Below, piece by piece: positions 22,778 to 23,333 of a stretch of 23,333 bases of DNA. The stretch's first letter is position 1. Each line of letters starts with the position of its first letter. The position numbers and the translations under genes are program-made. The stretch spans positions 1 to 23,333 of the forward strand of contig WQYJ01000006.1 of NCBI GenBank assembly GCA_009781325.1. Reading direction: 5' to 3'. The DNA comes from Propionibacteriaceae bacterium. GTDB taxonomy: Bacteria; Actinomycetota; Actinomycetes; Propionibacteriales; Propionibacteriaceae. The notes beneath the pieces are model-generated. The model did not search any database. It was given only the letters and a program-made list of their open reading frames with translations, and was not told the DNA's origin.

Positions 22778-23333
22778 ATGAGTTCTACTTGGGAACCAAT
22801 CACCCCGCAAGCGCGGGCGCGCCGCAAGAGGCAGAATCGGATCATCATTGCGATAGTTATCATGGTGGCGGTGCCGGTGTTGGTGGTGACCTTGACAAAT
22901 CAGTACATCGAGTACCGGTGGAGACAGTGGAGCGGCCAGCAGACGTACCCTATTAACGAAACCTTTGATGTCTATATCAAAGCCAGCGGAGACCGCGTAA
23001 TTTGGGCTTTTATTCCGGTTGAACAGTGTTCGGTAGTTCACAACTCGCAGGAGGTTTCTGTGGTCACCCCCCGCTATCAACCCAACGAGGGGGGATTCTA
23101 TCGATCCGGGGAGTTTACCGCCCCAGAGGCTGGTTGGTTCCAAGTTGAGTGCACAGTGAATAGTGAATACGGGTATCTGATCATTTCCGGTGAGTCTCCA
23201 CTGTCGCTGCTAACCAATCTTGCCGCACTGTCGGTCTCTTTAGTCTCCCTAGCGATCCTCACCGGTGTCGTCATGCTAATCGTGTCCCTTGTTCAAAACA
23301 GTCAAGAAAAGAACCCCCCCCACCCCCCCCCAA
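22778..23333 (+). CDS. Unrecognised two-helix membrane protein, 3' end missing
   Basis: An open frame from ATG 22778 runs at least 185 codons off the end of the window. It starts MSSTWEPITPQARARRKRQN, a basic cytoplasmic tail, followed by a membrane helix (about 21-39). An extracytoplasmic domain of ~100 residues with two Cys (VEQCSVV, QVECTV) and mostly beta character follows, then a second helix (about 149-173) and a polar tail. GGAG lies a few bases upstream of the start. The tight gap after the CCA-adding gene suggests one transcript. The last codons read NPPHPPP, encoded by C8-A-C9, so the true C-terminus is unknown and sequencing or assembly error at the end is possible. No family recognised. 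Confidence 0.75.
   Translation, partial: MSSTWEPITPQARARRKRQNRIIIAIVIMVAVPVLVVTLTNQYIEYRWRQWSGQQTYPINETFDVYIKASGDRVIWAFIPVEQCSVVHNSQEVSVVTPRYQPNEGGFYRSGEFTAPEAGWFQVECTVNSEYGYLIISGESPLSLLTNLAALSVSLVSLAILTGVVMLIVSLVQNSQEKNPPHPPP

Overview
This window looks like the chromosome of a Gram-positive actinobacterium of moderate GC, most likely host-associated and near the Actinomycetaceae. That placement is inferred from protein resemblance and gene order; no rRNA is present to test it. Pointers are a Z-prenyl synthase very like mycobacterial Rv1086 beside a hemolysin III gene (the Rv1085c/Rv1086 arrangement), the rpsF-ssb-rpsR-rplI order, an actinobacterial-type CCA-adding enzyme, and wall-anchored Ig-repeat proteins. 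No tRNA, rRNA, phage gene, transposase or CRISPR array was seen.

Layout. 1-470: tandem array of about 90-bp units, each carrying a 35-bp palindromic core; the core is inverted in the last two units. 489-2222: hemolysin III family membrane protein (-) and short-chain Z-isoprenyl diphosphate synthase (+), transcribed divergently. 2354-6179 (-): rmuC-xseA-xseB as a tight cluster (RmuC and both exonuclease VII subunits), followed by a spermidine-synthase-like protein. 6512-15145 (+): a 2,877-residue secreted protein with signal peptide, vWA domain, about 17 Ig-like repeats with regular cysteine pairs, three further Ig-like repeats and a wall-anchor-like tail whose sorting motif is not canonical LPXTG. 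15439-16248 (+): aldo/keto reductase. 16249-16627: about 380 bp holding two repeat families and a nested hairpin between convergent genes. 16628-18298 (-): pgi. 18541-19524 (+): a smaller membrane-anchored Ig-like surface protein, preceded by a possible 38-codon overlapping ORF. 19604-21259 (+): rpsF, ssb, rpsR, rplI. 21352-22761 (+): CCA tRNA nucleotidyltransferase, followed 16 bp later by an incomplete membrane protein that ends in a poly-C stretch.

How it fits together. Most genes are housekeeping (prenyl synthesis, DNA repair, glycolysis, translation, tRNA maturation). The accessory element is the giant adhesin-like protein in its own transcription unit between the rmuC cluster and the reductase. 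The most unusual non-coding features are the 35-bp element, found at three loci in both orientations, and two structured stretches of the ribosomal-protein operon: the rpsF leader and the ssb-rpsR gap. The intergenic regions around the reductase and pgi are packed with hairpins that could end transcription from both sides.
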